Assembly (NCBI RefSeq): GCF_030506255.1
Contig: NZ_CP113431.1
Location: 1,736,001-1,800,000 of the forward strand
DNA length: 64,000 nucleotides
Reading direction: 5' to 3'
Source of the DNA: Nocardioides sp. Arc9.136
GTDB taxonomy: Bacteria > Actinomycetota > Actinomycetes > Propionibacteriales > Nocardioidaceae
The notes under the pieces: generated by a model
Databases searched by the model: none
What the model was told of the DNA's origin: nothing
Seen by the model: only the letters and a program-made list of their open reading frames with translations
Part shown: piece after piece, positions 34,788 to 43,069 of the stretch
How positions within the stretch are numbered: position 1 is the stretch's first letter
How the letters are laid out: each line of letters opens with the position of its first letter
Made by a program: the position numbers and the translations under genes

Positions 34788-34814
34788 AACGCACCCGGTG
34801 TCCCGGCGATTCCC
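34788..34814 (-). promoter_or_regulatory. sigma-R/SigH-type (redox ECF) promoter of the alternative sigma gene
   Basis: Read on the minus strand, GGGAAT (plus 34809-34814) is followed after exactly 18 bases by GTT (plus 34788-34790). This matches the actinobacterial sigma-R consensus GGAAT-N18-GTT. The start codon is about 50 bases downstream behind a strong ribosome binding site. The rest of 34737-34978 shows no gene. Confidence 0.65.
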
Positions 34815-34978
34815 GGACCAAACCTGAGTGCCTACACCTTGGACGACGAGCGGGGAACGCCCCGAGTTGCACGTCAGAGGTACTCTCAGCGACTTCTCAG
34901 GAGGGCCTCTCGTCACCGGGTGTTCGGTGCCGACCGGGCGTGCGGATGGGTGGACGACGGACGCGACCGCCGAGCGGG

Positions 34979-37174
34979 TCAGCGGTCGGCGAGCCCCATC
35001 CGGTCGAGGATCCAGGCGAGGGCGAAGGCCCGGTCGTGCCAGGCCTTGTACCGACCGGACACGCCGCCGTGCCCGGCGGACATCTCGGTGCGCAGCAGGA
35101 CGTCGGCCGAGGGGTTGGACGCCCGGATGCGGGCCACCCACTTGGCCGGCTCGACGTAGAGCACGCGGGTGTCGTTGAGCGAGGTCTCGGCGAGGATCGG
35201 CGGGTAGGACCGCTCCGCGACGTTGTCGTACGGCGCGTACGACGCCATGTACTCGTAGACCTCGGCGTCGGCCTCGGGGTTGCCCCACTCGTCGTACTCG
35301 GTGACGGTCAGGGGGAGCGTCGCGTCCAGCATGGTCGTGAGCGCGTCGACGAACGGCACGCCGGCCACGATCCCGCCGAACATCTCCGGCGCCTGGTTGG
35401 CGACCGCCCCCATGAGCAGCCCGCCGGCGCTGGCGCCCTCGGCGACCAGGGTCTCCGGGGTGGTCCAGCCCCGCTCGACGAGGTGGCGGGCGCAGGCGAC
35501 GAAGTCGGAGAAGGTGTTCTGCTTGCGCATCAGCTTGCCGTCGTCGTACCAGCGCCGGCCCATCTCGCCGCCGCCGCGCACGTGGGCGATCGCGAACGCC
35601 GCGCCGCGGTCGAGGAGCGAGAGCCGGGCGACGGAGAAGTAGGGGTCGATCGAGGCCTCGTACGCGCCGTACCCGTAGAGCAGCGTGGGGACCGGCGCGG
35701 TGCCCATGGTCTCGTCCTCGCGGGCGCCGCGCTTGCACACGATCGAGATCGGGATCCGCTCGCCGTCGTCGGCGGTCGCCCAGAGCCGGTGCTCCTCGTA
35801 GTCGGCGGGGTCGTAGCCGCCGAGCACCGGCGCCTGCTTGAGCAGCGTCAGCTCCCGGGTGCGCACGTCGTAGTCGTAGACCGAGGACGGCACGGCCATC
35901 GTGGTCCAGCCGATGCGCACGGTGGGCTGGGCGAACCCGGGGTTGCCGCCCGAGCCGACGGTGTAGAGCGGCTTGTCGAACTCCACGAGGTAGTCCTCGC
36001 CGGGTCCGTCCGGACCGAGCTCGATGATGCGCAGTTGGGTGAGCCCGTTGCTGCGCTGGTGCACCACGAGGTGGCCGGCGAAGGCGTCGACGTCCTCGAG
36101 GCGGACGGCCGGGTCGTGGGCGACGAGCGGGGCGAGCTCGGCGATCGGGGTCGGCTCGACCGGGGCCGTCCCGATCTCGAAGTCGGGCCCGGTCGCGTTG
36201 TGCAGCACCAGGAACCGGTCCTCGCCGGCGATGACGGCGTGGTCGAGGGAGTACTCCACGCCCTCGACGCGCTCGGCGAAGACCTGCAGCCCCAGCTCGG
36301 GGTGGTCGGCGTCGAGGTAGCGGTACTCCGAGGTGACCTTCGAGCCGGCGGCGACCACGATGAACCGGTCGGTGCGGGTCCGGCCGACGCCGACCCAGAA
36401 CCGGCCGTCGGTCTCGTGGTGGACCAGCTCGTCGTCGGCCTGCGCGGTGCCGAGCCGGTGGCGCCAGATCTTGTCGGCGCGCCAGGAGTCGTCGACGGTC
36501 GTGTAGTAGAGCTCGGTGCCCTCGCGGTCCCAGGTGGCACCGCCGATGACGCCGGTGATCTCGTCGTCGAGCAGCGCTCCGGTGCCGAGGTCCTTGACCC
36601 GCACGGTGTACCGCTCGTCGCCGACGGTGTCGGTGGAGTAGGCCAGCAGGGTGCCGTCGGGGCTGATCGCGGACCCGCCGAGGGAGAAGAACTCGTGGCC
36701 CTCCGCGAGCGCGTCGAGGTCGAGCAGCACCTCCTCGCCCGGCAGTGCCGGCTCGTCGGGGGCGCAGTCCTCGGCCGGGGTGGGCGGGGTCCAGTCGTCG
36801 GGGTCGGTGACCGGCACCCGGCAGGTGGCGCCGTACTCCTTGCCGGCGAAGGTGCGCCCGTAGTACCAGTGGCCGCGGTTGCGGGTCGGCACCGACAGGT
36901 CGGTCTCCCGGGTGCGGCCCTTGATCTCCTCGAAGATCGCGCCGCGCAGGTCGGCGAGGTGGGCGGTGCGGTCCTGGGTCCAGGCGTTCTCGGCCTCGAG
37001 GTGGGCGAGCACCTCGGGGGAGTCCTTGTCCCGCAGCCACTCGTAGTCGTCGACACGGGTGTGCCCGTGGATCTCCCGGCTGGTCGGACGGCGCTCGGCG
37101 GTGGGAGCCTGGACGGTGGGGGCCTGGATGGTGGAGGCCTGGACGGACGGTGCCTGGTCGGCGGGGGACGGCAT
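34979..37174 (-). CDS. S9 family peptidase (oligopeptidase B / prolyl oligopeptidase type)
   Basis: This 731-residue serine peptidase has the S9A layout: an N-terminal beta-propeller (about 90-440) that gates substrate size and a C-terminal alpha/beta hydrolase domain. The nucleophile is in EGASAGGLLMGAV (about residue 576) and the catalytic His in SAGHGGVSGRYKAW (about 701). It probably cleaves short peptides after basic residues, in the cytoplasm. The first 30 residues are a low-complexity run of QAPTV-like pentapeptides from 15-base DNA repeats. The ATG at 37172-37174 is seven bases after a minus-strand TATCGT box. Confidence 0.93.
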   Translation of the reverse strand: MPSPADQAPSVQASTIQAPTVQAPTAERRPTSREIHGHTRVDDYEWLRDKDSPEVLAHLEAENAWTQDRTAHLADLRGAIFEEIKGRTRETDLSVPTRNRGHWYYGRTFAGKEYGATCRVPVTDPDDWTPPTPAEDCAPDEPALPGEEVLLDLDALAEGHEFFSLGGSAISPDGTLLAYSTDTVGDERYTVRVKDLGTGALLDDEITGVIGGATWDREGTELYYTTVDDSWRADKIWRHRLGTAQADDELVHHETDGRFWVGVGRTRTDRFIVVAAGSKVTSEYRYLDADHPELGLQVFAERVEGVEYSLDHAVIAGEDRFLVLHNATGPDFEIGTAPVEPTPIAELAPLVAHDPAVRLEDVDAFAGHLVVHQRSNGLTQLRIIELGPDGPGEDYLVEFDKPLYTVGSGGNPGFAQPTVRIGWTTMAVPSSVYDYDVRTRELTLLKQAPVLGGYDPADYEEHRLWATADDGERIPISIVCKRGAREDETMGTAPVPTLLYGYGAYEASIDPYFSVARLSLLDRGAAFAIAHVRGGGEMGRRWYDDGKLMRKQNTFSDFVACARHLVERGWTTPETLVAEGASAGGLLMGAVANQAPEMFGGIVAGVPFVDALTTMLDATLPLTVTEYDEWGNPEADAEVYEYMASYAPYDNVAERSYPPILAETSLNDTRVLYVEPAKWVARIRASNPSADVLLRTEMSAGHGGVSGRYKAWHDRAFALAWILDRMGLADR
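37107..37166 (-). repeat. four 15-bp tandem repeats at the 5' end of the peptidase gene
   Basis: Units 37107-37121, 37122-37136, 37137-37151 and 37152-37166 each begin GCCTGG and encode the pentapeptide series QAPSV, QASTI, QAPTV, QAPTA. Confidence 0.85.
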
Positions 37175-37181
37175 GGCCGCG

Positions 37182-37191
37182 ACGATAGCGT
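37182..37191. promoter_or_regulatory. overlapping divergent -10 boxes
   Basis: The minus-strand TATCGT (plus 37182-37187) and plus-strand TAGCGT (37186-37191) share two bases. Each ends exactly seven bases before a start codon (ATG 37174 minus, GTG 37199 plus). Polymerase cannot occupy both at once. Confidence 0.6.
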
Positions 37192-37198
37192 CGGCCCC

Positions 37199-37891
37199 GT
37201 GGGCAGCCGCGCGACCGTCGACCTCAACGCCGACCTGGGCGAGGAGGTGACCGACGACGCCGCGCTCCTCGCGGTGGTCACGAGCGCCAACGTCGCCTGC
37301 GGCTACCATGCCGGGACGCCGGCGATCATGCGTGCGGTGTGCGCCGAGGCGGCGGCACGCGGGGTGTCGGTGGGGGCGCAGGTCTCCTACGACGACCGTG
37401 AGAACTTCGGCCGGGTCGCTCGCGACGTACCTCGCGAGGTGCTGCGCGAGCAGGTCGCCGACCAGGTCGGGACGCTGGCGGAGCTCGCACGGGCCGCCGG
37501 CACGTCGGTGCGGTACGTCAAGCCGCACGGAGCGCTCTACCACCGCGTGATCGCCGACGAGGAGCAGGCCGCGGCCGTCCTCGCCGGATCGGGGGACCTG
37601 CCGGTGCTCGGCATGCCGGGACGCCTCCTGGAGCTGGCGCTCGCGGCGGGGCGCCCGGTGTGGCACGAGGGCTTCCCCGACCGGGCGTACGGCGCGGACG
37701 GGCGGCTCGTGCCCCGTGGCGCGCCCGGAGCGGTGCTCGAGGACGCCACGGCGATCTCCACCGCGGCGGTGGGGATGGCCGGCCGCGTCGACTCGCTGTG
37801 CCTGCACGGGGACACCCCGGGTGCCGTGGCCCACGCGCACGCCGTGCGCGCCGCGCTGTCGGCGGCCGGCTGGTCGCTGCGGGGGCTGTGA
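37199..37891 (+). CDS. pxpA: 5-oxoprolinase subunit A (LamB/YcsF)
   Basis: This 230-residue protein starts directly in the family signature VDLNADLGE and contains ANVACGYHAGTPAIM and YVKPHGALYH, all conserved in PxpA. With PxpB and PxpC it cleaves 5-oxoproline (pyroglutamate) to glutamate using ATP. The GTG follows a TAGCGT box by seven bases and is leaderless. pxpB begins one base after its stop, and the order pxpA-pxpB-pxpC is complete. The operon removes 5-oxoproline, a damage product of glutamine and gamma-glutamyl compounds. Confidence 0.95.
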   Translation: MGSRATVDLNADLGEEVTDDAALLAVVTSANVACGYHAGTPAIMRAVCAEAAARGVSVGAQVSYDDRENFGRVARDVPREVLREQVADQVGTLAELARAAGTSVRYVKPHGALYHRVIADEEQAAAVLAGSGDLPVLGMPGRLLELALAAGRPVWHEGFPDRAYGADGRLVPRGAPGAVLEDATAISTAAVGMAGRVDSLCLHGDTPGAVAHAHAVRAALSAAGWSLRGL

Positions 37892-37892
37892 G

Positions 37893-38495
37893 GTGAGCGG
37901 CCCGGTGCGGATGCGCAGCGTCGGCCCGTCCGCGGTGCTCGTGGAGGTGGAGGGCGCGGCCGCTGCGCTGGCCCTCGCGACCTGGGCACGACGGCGGGGC
38001 GTGCCGGCGGTCGAGGTGGTCCCCGCCGCCGAGACGGTGCTCTTCGACGGCACCGAGCCCGCCGCGCTCGAGCGCGCGCTGGCGGAGTGGTCGCCGACGG
38101 CGGAGCCCCCGGCGGGGGACCTCGTGGAGGTTCCCGTCACCTACGACGGCGAGGACCTGGAGCTCGTCGCCGAGCACTGGGGCACGTCGGTCGCCGGCGT
38201 CGTCGAGCGGCACGCGGCGCTGACCTTCGTCTCGTCGTTCTGCGGGTTCGCCCCGGGCTTCGCCTACCTCGCCGGCCTGCCCGAGGAGCTCGCGGTGCCC
38301 CGGTTGGACTCCCCGCGCCCCCGCGTGCCGGCGGGGTCGGTCGCGCTGGCCGGCACCTGGTGCGGGGTCTACCCGACCACCTCGCCGGGAGGCTGGCGGG
38401 TGCTGGGCCGCACCGGCACGGCGCTGTGGGACGCCGGCCGGGAGCCGCCCGCCCTCCTCGCGCCCGGCACGCGCGTGCGGTTCGTCCCCGCATGA
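37893..38495 (+). CDS. pxpB: 5-oxoprolinase subunit B (KipI-like)
   Basis: This 200-residue protein has the allophanate hydrolase subunit 1 fold, with VEVPVTYDGEDLELVAEHWG and the hallmark SFCGFAPGFAYLAGLP plus PRVPAGSVALAG. It forms the ATP-using complex with PxpC. The GTG lies one base after the pxpA stop, with no separate ribosome binding site. The stop overlaps the pxpC ATG by four bases, so the three subunits are translated in step. Confidence 0.94.
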   Translation: MSGPVRMRSVGPSAVLVEVEGAAAALALATWARRRGVPAVEVVPAAETVLFDGTEPAALERALAEWSPTAEPPAGDLVEVPVTYDGEDLELVAEHWGTSVAGVVERHAALTFVSSFCGFAPGFAYLAGLPEELAVPRLDSPRPRVPAGSVALAGTWCGVYPTTSPGGWRVLGRTGTALWDAGREPPALLAPGTRVRFVPA

Positions 38496-39364
38496 GCCTC
38501 CAGGTGCTCGCGGCCGGCCACCTCACGACCGTCCAGGACCGCGGCCGGCCCGGCTGGGCCCACCTCGGCGTCGCCCGCGCCGGGGCGCTCGACGGAACCG
38601 CCGCGGCGCTGGCCAACCGGCTGGTGGGGAACGCGGTCGACGCCGCGGTCCTGGAGGTGACGCTCGGCGGCCTCGTGGTCCGCGCGGACCGGGACTGCTG
38701 GGTGGCGGTGACCGGGGCCGAGGGGCCGGTCACCGTCGACGGGGCCGCCCGCGCCCACGCGCAGGCCGAGCGGCTGCGGGCGGGCGCCGTCCTCGAGGTG
38801 GGTACGCCGTGGCGCGGCGTGCGCTCCTACCTCGCCGTGGGCGGCGGGATCGCGGTCGAGCCGGTGCTCGGCTCCCGGTCGACCGACACGCTCGCCTGGG
38901 TGGGCCCGCCGCGGGTCGAGGACGGCACGGTGCTGCCGGTCGGGAGCGGGCCGGGCGAGCCGGCCCCCCACGACACGCCCCGGCCACCGGCTCCCGGCCC
39001 GCTGCGGCTGCACCCCGGCCCCCGGGCCGACTGGTTCGCCGGCGACCCGGTCGCCGCGCTGTGCGGCGCGGCGTACCGCGTCGAGGGCGCCTCCGACCGG
39101 GTCGGGCTGCGGCTGGCGGGCCGGGCGCTGGAACGGGTGCGGACCGGCGAGCTGGCCAGCGAGGGCATGGTGCACGGCGCGGTCCAGGTGCCGCCGAGCG
39201 GGCAGCCCATCGTCTTCCTCGCCGACCACCCCACCACCGGCGGCTACCCGGTCGTGGCCGTCGTCGAGCCCGCCGACCTCTGGCGCTGCGCGCAGCTGCG
39301 ACCGGGCGACGAGGTCCGGTTCACCCCTGCTCGTCGGGGAGGGGCGGCGGCACCCACGCGCTGA
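38492..39364 (+). CDS. pxpC: 5-oxoprolinase subunit C (biotin-dependent carboxyltransferase-like, KipA)
   Basis: This 290-residue protein carries the allophanate hydrolase subunit 2 signature: TTVQDRGRPGWAHLGVARAGALD at the N-terminus, AVGGGIAVEPVLGSRSTD, and SEGMVHGAVQVPPSGQPI with DHPTTGGYPV near the end. It is the partner of PxpB. Its last 44 bases overlap the 3' end of the convergent dinB gene (stop at 39321), a tail-to-tail overlap. Confidence 0.94.
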   Translation: MSLQVLAAGHLTTVQDRGRPGWAHLGVARAGALDGTAAALANRLVGNAVDAAVLEVTLGGLVVRADRDCWVAVTGAEGPVTVDGAARAHAQAERLRAGAVLEVGTPWRGVRSYLAVGGGIAVEPVLGSRSTDTLAWVGPPRVEDGTVLPVGSGPGEPAPHDTPRPPAPGPLRLHPGPRADWFAGDPVAALCGAAYRVEGASDRVGLRLAGRALERVRTGELASEGMVHGAVQVPPSGQPIVFLADHPTTGGYPVVAVVEPADLWRCAQLRPGDEVRFTPARRGGAAAPTR

Positions 39365-40637
39365 GCGCCGGGTCGTCGTCGGGGTAGGACCGGACCGGCC
39401 CGGCCGGCGTCTCCGCGGTCTCGAAGCGCACCGTCACCACGCCGCGTCCCGCGCCCCAGACCCATCCACGGCCCATCTCGGCGTGGACGACGTCCATGCC
39501 CGGCGCCCAGGTCCGCCGCGAGTGGTGCGGCACCTCGATCTCGGGCAGCTCCTCCTCGGGCTCGGTCTCGCCGAACAGGTCCTCCTGCACCCAGTCGGCC
39601 AGGCCCGAGACGCCGACGCCCAGCAGCCGCACGCCGCCGGAGGTGTCGAGGTCGGCCAGCAGGGTGCGCGCCAGCCGCGCCACGGTCGCGGCGCTGTCGG
39701 TGGGGGAGGGCAGCGTGCTGGAGCGGCTCAGCGTCGTGAAGTCGTGCAGCCGGACCTTGATCGTCACCGTCCGCCCCGACAGGCCGTGCTTGCGCAGCCG
39801 CCCGGCGACCTCGCCGGCCTGCCGGGTGAGCAGGCCCTCCATCAGCCGCCGGTCGGTCAGGTCGGTGTCGTAGGTGCCCTCGACGCTGACCGACTTGGCC
39901 TCGCGCTCCGCGACGACCGGGCGGTCGTCCAGGGCGCGGGCGAGCTGGAACAGGCCGGTGCCGTGGGCCTTGCCCACCAGGCGCACCAGCTCCTCCAGCT
40001 CGACCGACTCCAGCTCGGCGACGGTCTGGATCCCGGCGCGGCGCAGCCGCTCGGCGGTGGCCGGACCCACCCCGGGGATGATCGTGACCTTCATCGGCCG
40101 CAGCAGCTCCTGCTCCGTCCCGGGAGCCACCACGACCAGGCCGTCGGGCTTGTCGAGGTCGCTGGCGACCTTGGCGATGAACTTGCTGGTGCCGATGCCG
40201 ACCGAGGCGGTGAGCCCGTGCGTCGCCTCGGTGACCCGGCCGCGCAGCTCCTCGGCGAAGGCGGTGACGGTCGGCACCTCGAGGTCCGGCAGGCCGGCCC
40301 GGGCGAGGTCGACGAACGCCTCGTCGAGCGACAACGGCTCGACCAGGGGCGAGACCGACCGCAGCAGCGACATGACCGCGTGGGAGGCCTCGCGGTAGGC
40401 GTGGAAGCGGCCGCTCAGGAACGCCGCGTGCGGGCACCGCGACCGCGCCTCGCGGGTCGACATGGCCGAGCGCACGCCGTACACGCGGGCCTCGTAGGAG
40501 GCGGTGGAGACCACGCCTCGCCCGCCGACCCCGCCGACCACGACGGGCTTGCCGCGCAGGGAGGGCTTGTCGCGCTGCTCGACGGCCGCGAAGAACGCGT
40601 CGAGGTCGAGGTGCATGACCGAGGACTGCGTGCGCAC
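39321..40637 (-). CDS. dinB: DNA polymerase IV (Y-family translesion polymerase)
   Basis: This 438-residue polymerase copies damaged templates. The metal-binding residues are in HLDLDAFFAAVEQ (about 9-21, with Phe as steric gate) and SLDEAFVDL (about 106-114). A helix-hairpin-helix (IPGVGPATAERLRRAGI) and a little-finger domain follow. The C-terminus (about 350-438) is longer than the core; no certain clamp-binding motif was identified, though DLFGETE at about 353 is a candidate. The GTG at 40635-40637 gives the usual MRTQSSVMH start; a later ATG at 40614-40616 is possible. A seven-codon leaderless ORF ends one base upstream. Confidence 0.93.
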   Translation of the reverse strand: MRTQSSVMHLDLDAFFAAVEQRDKPSLRGKPVVVGGVGGRGVVSTASYEARVYGVRSAMSTREARSRCPHAAFLSGRFHAYREASHAVMSLLRSVSPLVEPLSLDEAFVDLARAGLPDLEVPTVTAFAEELRGRVTEATHGLTASVGIGTSKFIAKVASDLDKPDGLVVVAPGTEQELLRPMKVTIIPGVGPATAERLRRAGIQTVAELESVELEELVRLVGKAHGTGLFQLARALDDRPVVAEREAKSVSVEGTYDTDLTDRRLMEGLLTRQAGEVAGRLRKHGLSGRTVTIKVRLHDFTTLSRSSTLPSPTDSAATVARLARTLLADLDTSGGVRLLGVGVSGLADWVQEDLFGETEPEEELPEIEVPHHSRRTWAPGMDVVHAEMGRGWVWGAGRGVVTVRFETAETPAGPVRSYPDDDPALSAWVPPPLPDEQG

Positions 40638-40638
40638 C

Positions 40639-40662
40639 TCAGCGCCCCGTCCGGCCGGTCAT
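40639..40662 (-). CDS. leaderless seven-codon upstream ORF before dinB
   Basis: On the minus strand, ATG at 40660-40662 opens a frame encoding MTGRTGR and stops at TGA 40639-40641. One base then separates it from the dinB GTG (40637). The ATG lies seven bases after the -10 box at 40670-40675, so it would be the first codon of the mRNA. A role in coupling translation into dinB is inferred from position. Confidence 0.45.
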   Translation of the reverse strand: MTGRTGR

Positions 40663-40669
40663 GGGCGGG

Positions 40670-40675
40670 AACCTA
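40670..40675 (-). promoter_or_regulatory. -10 box of the dinB transcript
   Basis: Minus-strand TAGGTT ends seven bases before the upstream-ORF ATG at 40662. The same hexamer and spacing occur before prfC and the carbonic anhydrase gene. No SOS box was recognised. Confidence 0.5.
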
Positions 40676-40844
40676 CCTCCGGGCACCCCCGTCGCCCGCC
40701 TCGCCGACCCCGGCCGGCCCCCCGCTGCTCGCGGACTGCCCGCTCGTGCCCGTTCGTCGTCCACACGCCGGTGCCCGGAGCCGTCCTCCACAGCCCCCGC
40801 CGGCGGCCGCCGACGCGGTGGGCGGTCGCGGGGAGCGTCGTGCC

Positions 40845-41807
40845 ATGACCACCTCGCACCCGGCTCCGGCCGTCCCGACCTACACCGCCCGCACGCCCGA
40901 GGACCTCCTCGCGGTCGTGCCCGTCGTCCTCGGCTTCCACCCGCAGGACTCCGTCGTGCTGCTGACCTTCGGCGCCGACCGCCCCTTCCACGCGCGGGTC
41001 GCGCTGCCGACCACCCCGGCCGGGACCGACGAGCTCGTCGAGCAGCTCGTCGGCCCGTGCCGGCGCCACGGCGTGCGCAGGGCCGTCGTCCTGGTCTACT
41101 CCGGCGACGAGCGGTCCTCCGCGCGGGCCGCCCGTGCGCTCGTCCGCGGCCTGACGACCAGCGGGGTCGACGTCCTCGACGCGATCCGGGCGCACGAGGG
41201 CCGGTGGTACGTCGCCTCCGGGCCGCGCGGTGCCGTGCCGGAGCACGGGGTGCCCTACGACGTCTCGGTCCACCCGTTCGCCGCCCAGGCCGTCCTCGAG
41301 GGGCGCGTCACCCACGGCTCGCGCGAGGCGCTGGCGGAGACGGTCGCACCCGACCCCCCGGCCGTGCGCGCCGTGACCGAGGCGTTGGCCCAGCTGCCCG
41401 GCGGTGCACCACCGGTGGCGGCCGAGCGTGCGTGGGCGGTCGACCTGGTCGCCCGGCACGTCCGGGCCGGCAGCCGCCCGAGCGACGCCGACGTCGCGAG
41501 GCTGGTCGTCGGCATGCTCGACGTGGCGGTCCGCGACGGCGCCTGGGAGCTGATGCGGCGCGACGGTGCCGACCGCCACGAGCGGTTCTGGGTCGACGTC
41601 GTCCGCCGCACGCCACCGGGCCTCCTCGCCGCCCCGGCCGCACTGCTGGCCTTCGCCGCCTGGCTCGCCGGCCACGGCGCGCTGGCGTGGTGCGCCCTGG
41701 ACCGGTGCGAGGAGGCGGCGCCCGGCTACCGGCTGGCGGGGTACCTCGCCCACGCGCTCACCCACGCCGTCCCGCCGACGGTGTGGGACGACGCCGACGC
41801 GGGATGA
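40845..41807 (+). CDS. DUF4192 family protein
   Basis: This 320-residue soluble protein starts with the DUF4192 opening: RTPEDLLAVVPVVLGFHPQDSVVLLTF (about 15-41), followed by ARVALPTTP and AVVLVYSGDERSS. The family is widespread in actinobacteria and has no established function. GGGGAGCG at 40830-40837 precedes the ATG. There is no signal peptide or membrane helix. It lies between dinB (divergent) and two ligase genes (same direction), with about 80 bases before the next start. Confidence 0.88.
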   Translation: MTTSHPAPAVPTYTARTPEDLLAVVPVVLGFHPQDSVVLLTFGADRPFHARVALPTTPAGTDELVEQLVGPCRRHGVRRAVVLVYSGDERSSARAARALVRGLTTSGVDVLDAIRAHEGRWYVASGPRGAVPEHGVPYDVSVHPFAAQAVLEGRVTHGSREALAETVAPDPPAVRAVTEALAQLPGGAPPVAAERAWAVDLVARHVRAGSRPSDADVARLVVGMLDVAVRDGAWELMRRDGADRHERFWVDVVRRTPPGLLAAPAALLAFAAWLAGHGALAWCALDRCEEAAPGYRLAGYLAHALTHAVPPTVWDDADAG

Positions 41808-41887
41808 CCCGGGACCGGACGTGCACGACGTCACGCCGCTCGTCGCTCGCCGCGCCGTCCGCGTCGCCGACTGGGTACCGCTCCGCC

Positions 41888-43066
41888 GTGACGACGAGCC
41901 CCCGCGACCAGGTCCGCACCGTGGGCATCGAGGAGGAGCTGCTGCTGCTCGACCCGGAGACCCGCCAGGTGGCGCCCCGGTCCCGCGCGGCCCTCAAGGC
42001 GCACCGCGACCGCGCCCCGGGTGACGACACCCTGGACCAGGAGCTGTTCCGTCACCAGGTGGAGACCCGTACCGAGCCGGTGACGGTCCTCGACGACGCG
42101 CTCGGCCAGCTCTGCGCGGCGCGCCGGTCGGCCGGGGAGGCCGCCCGCGCGGCCGGGGCCGCAGCGGTCGCGAGCGGCATCGTGCCGTTCGGCCCGCTCG
42201 AGCCGCAGGTCAGCCCGGACGACCGGTACCGCGCGATGCTCGAGCAGTTCGGGGACGTCGCCCGCTCCGGGGGCACCTGCGGCATGCACGTCCACGTGGG
42301 GATCGAGTCCCCCGAGGAAGGTGTCGCGGTGATCGACCGTGTCGCACCGTGGCTGCCGGCGCTCCTCGCGATCAGCACGAACTCGCCGTACGCCGCCGGG
42401 CGCGACACCGGCTACGCCTCGTGGCGGGCGCAGGTGTGGTCGCGGTGGCCGAGCGCGGGCACCACCGAGGCGTTCGGCTCGCTGGCGGGCTACGAGCGCG
42501 CCTGCCGCGACCTGCTCGCGACGGGGGCGGCGCGCGACGAGGGGATGCTCTACTTCGACGCCCGCCTCTCGCGGGAGCACCCGACCGTGGAGCTGCGGGT
42601 CTTCGACGTGTGCACCGACCCCGAGGACGCGCTGCTGGCGGCGGCGCTGGCGCGGGCCCTGGTGTCCTGGGCGGCCGACGAGCACGCCGCGGGCGCGCCG
42701 GTGGCACGCCCGCGGGCCGAGCTGCTGCGCGCTGCGCACTGGCGCGCGTCGCGGTACGGCACCACGGGCCGGCTGGTCGACCCCCGCGGCACCGAGCCGC
42801 TGCCCGCCGGCGAGGTCCTGGACTCCCTGGTGGCCACGGTGCTGCCGTGGCTGGAGCGCGCCGGTGACCTCGAACGGGTGCAGGAGGGCGTGGCGCGGGT
42901 GCTGCGCGCGAGCGGTGCGACGCAGCAGCGCGCGGCGTACGAGCGGGCCGCGCACCGGGCGGCCCCGGGGGAGGACCGGACGCTCGTCGGTGTCCGCGGA
43001 GTGGTCGACGACCTGGTCGGGCGCAGCGAGCAGGTGTGGGAACACCCAGGATCCGGGAACGGGTGA
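41888..43066 (+). CDS. carboxylate-amine ligase, YbdK / glutamate-cysteine ligase type 2 family
   Basis: This 392-residue protein has the GCS2 signature VGIEEELLLLDPET (about 11-24), HQVETRTEP, the substrate-site stretch GTCGMHVHVGI, and TNSPYAAGRDTGYASWR, as in YbdK. It should make a gamma-glutamyl amide bond with ATP. Actinobacteria rely on mycothiol rather than glutathione, so glutathione synthesis is doubtful. The GTG at 41888 has TACCGC six bases upstream, a weak leaderless -10. The stop is four bases before a second GCS2-type gene. Confidence 0.88.
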   Translation: MTTSPRDQVRTVGIEEELLLLDPETRQVAPRSRAALKAHRDRAPGDDTLDQELFRHQVETRTEPVTVLDDALGQLCAARRSAGEAARAAGAAAVASGIVPFGPLEPQVSPDDRYRAMLEQFGDVARSGGTCGMHVHVGIESPEEGVAVIDRVAPWLPALLAISTNSPYAAGRDTGYASWRAQVWSRWPSAGTTEAFGSLAGYERACRDLLATGAARDEGMLYFDARLSREHPTVELRVFDVCTDPEDALLAAALARALVSWAADEHAAGAPVARPRAELLRAAHWRASRYGTTGRLVDPRGTEPLPAGEVLDSLVATVLPWLERAGDLERVQEGVARVLRASGATQQRAAYERAAHRAAPGEDRTLVGVRGVVDDLVGRSEQVWEHPGSGNG

Positions 43067-43069
43067 GTC

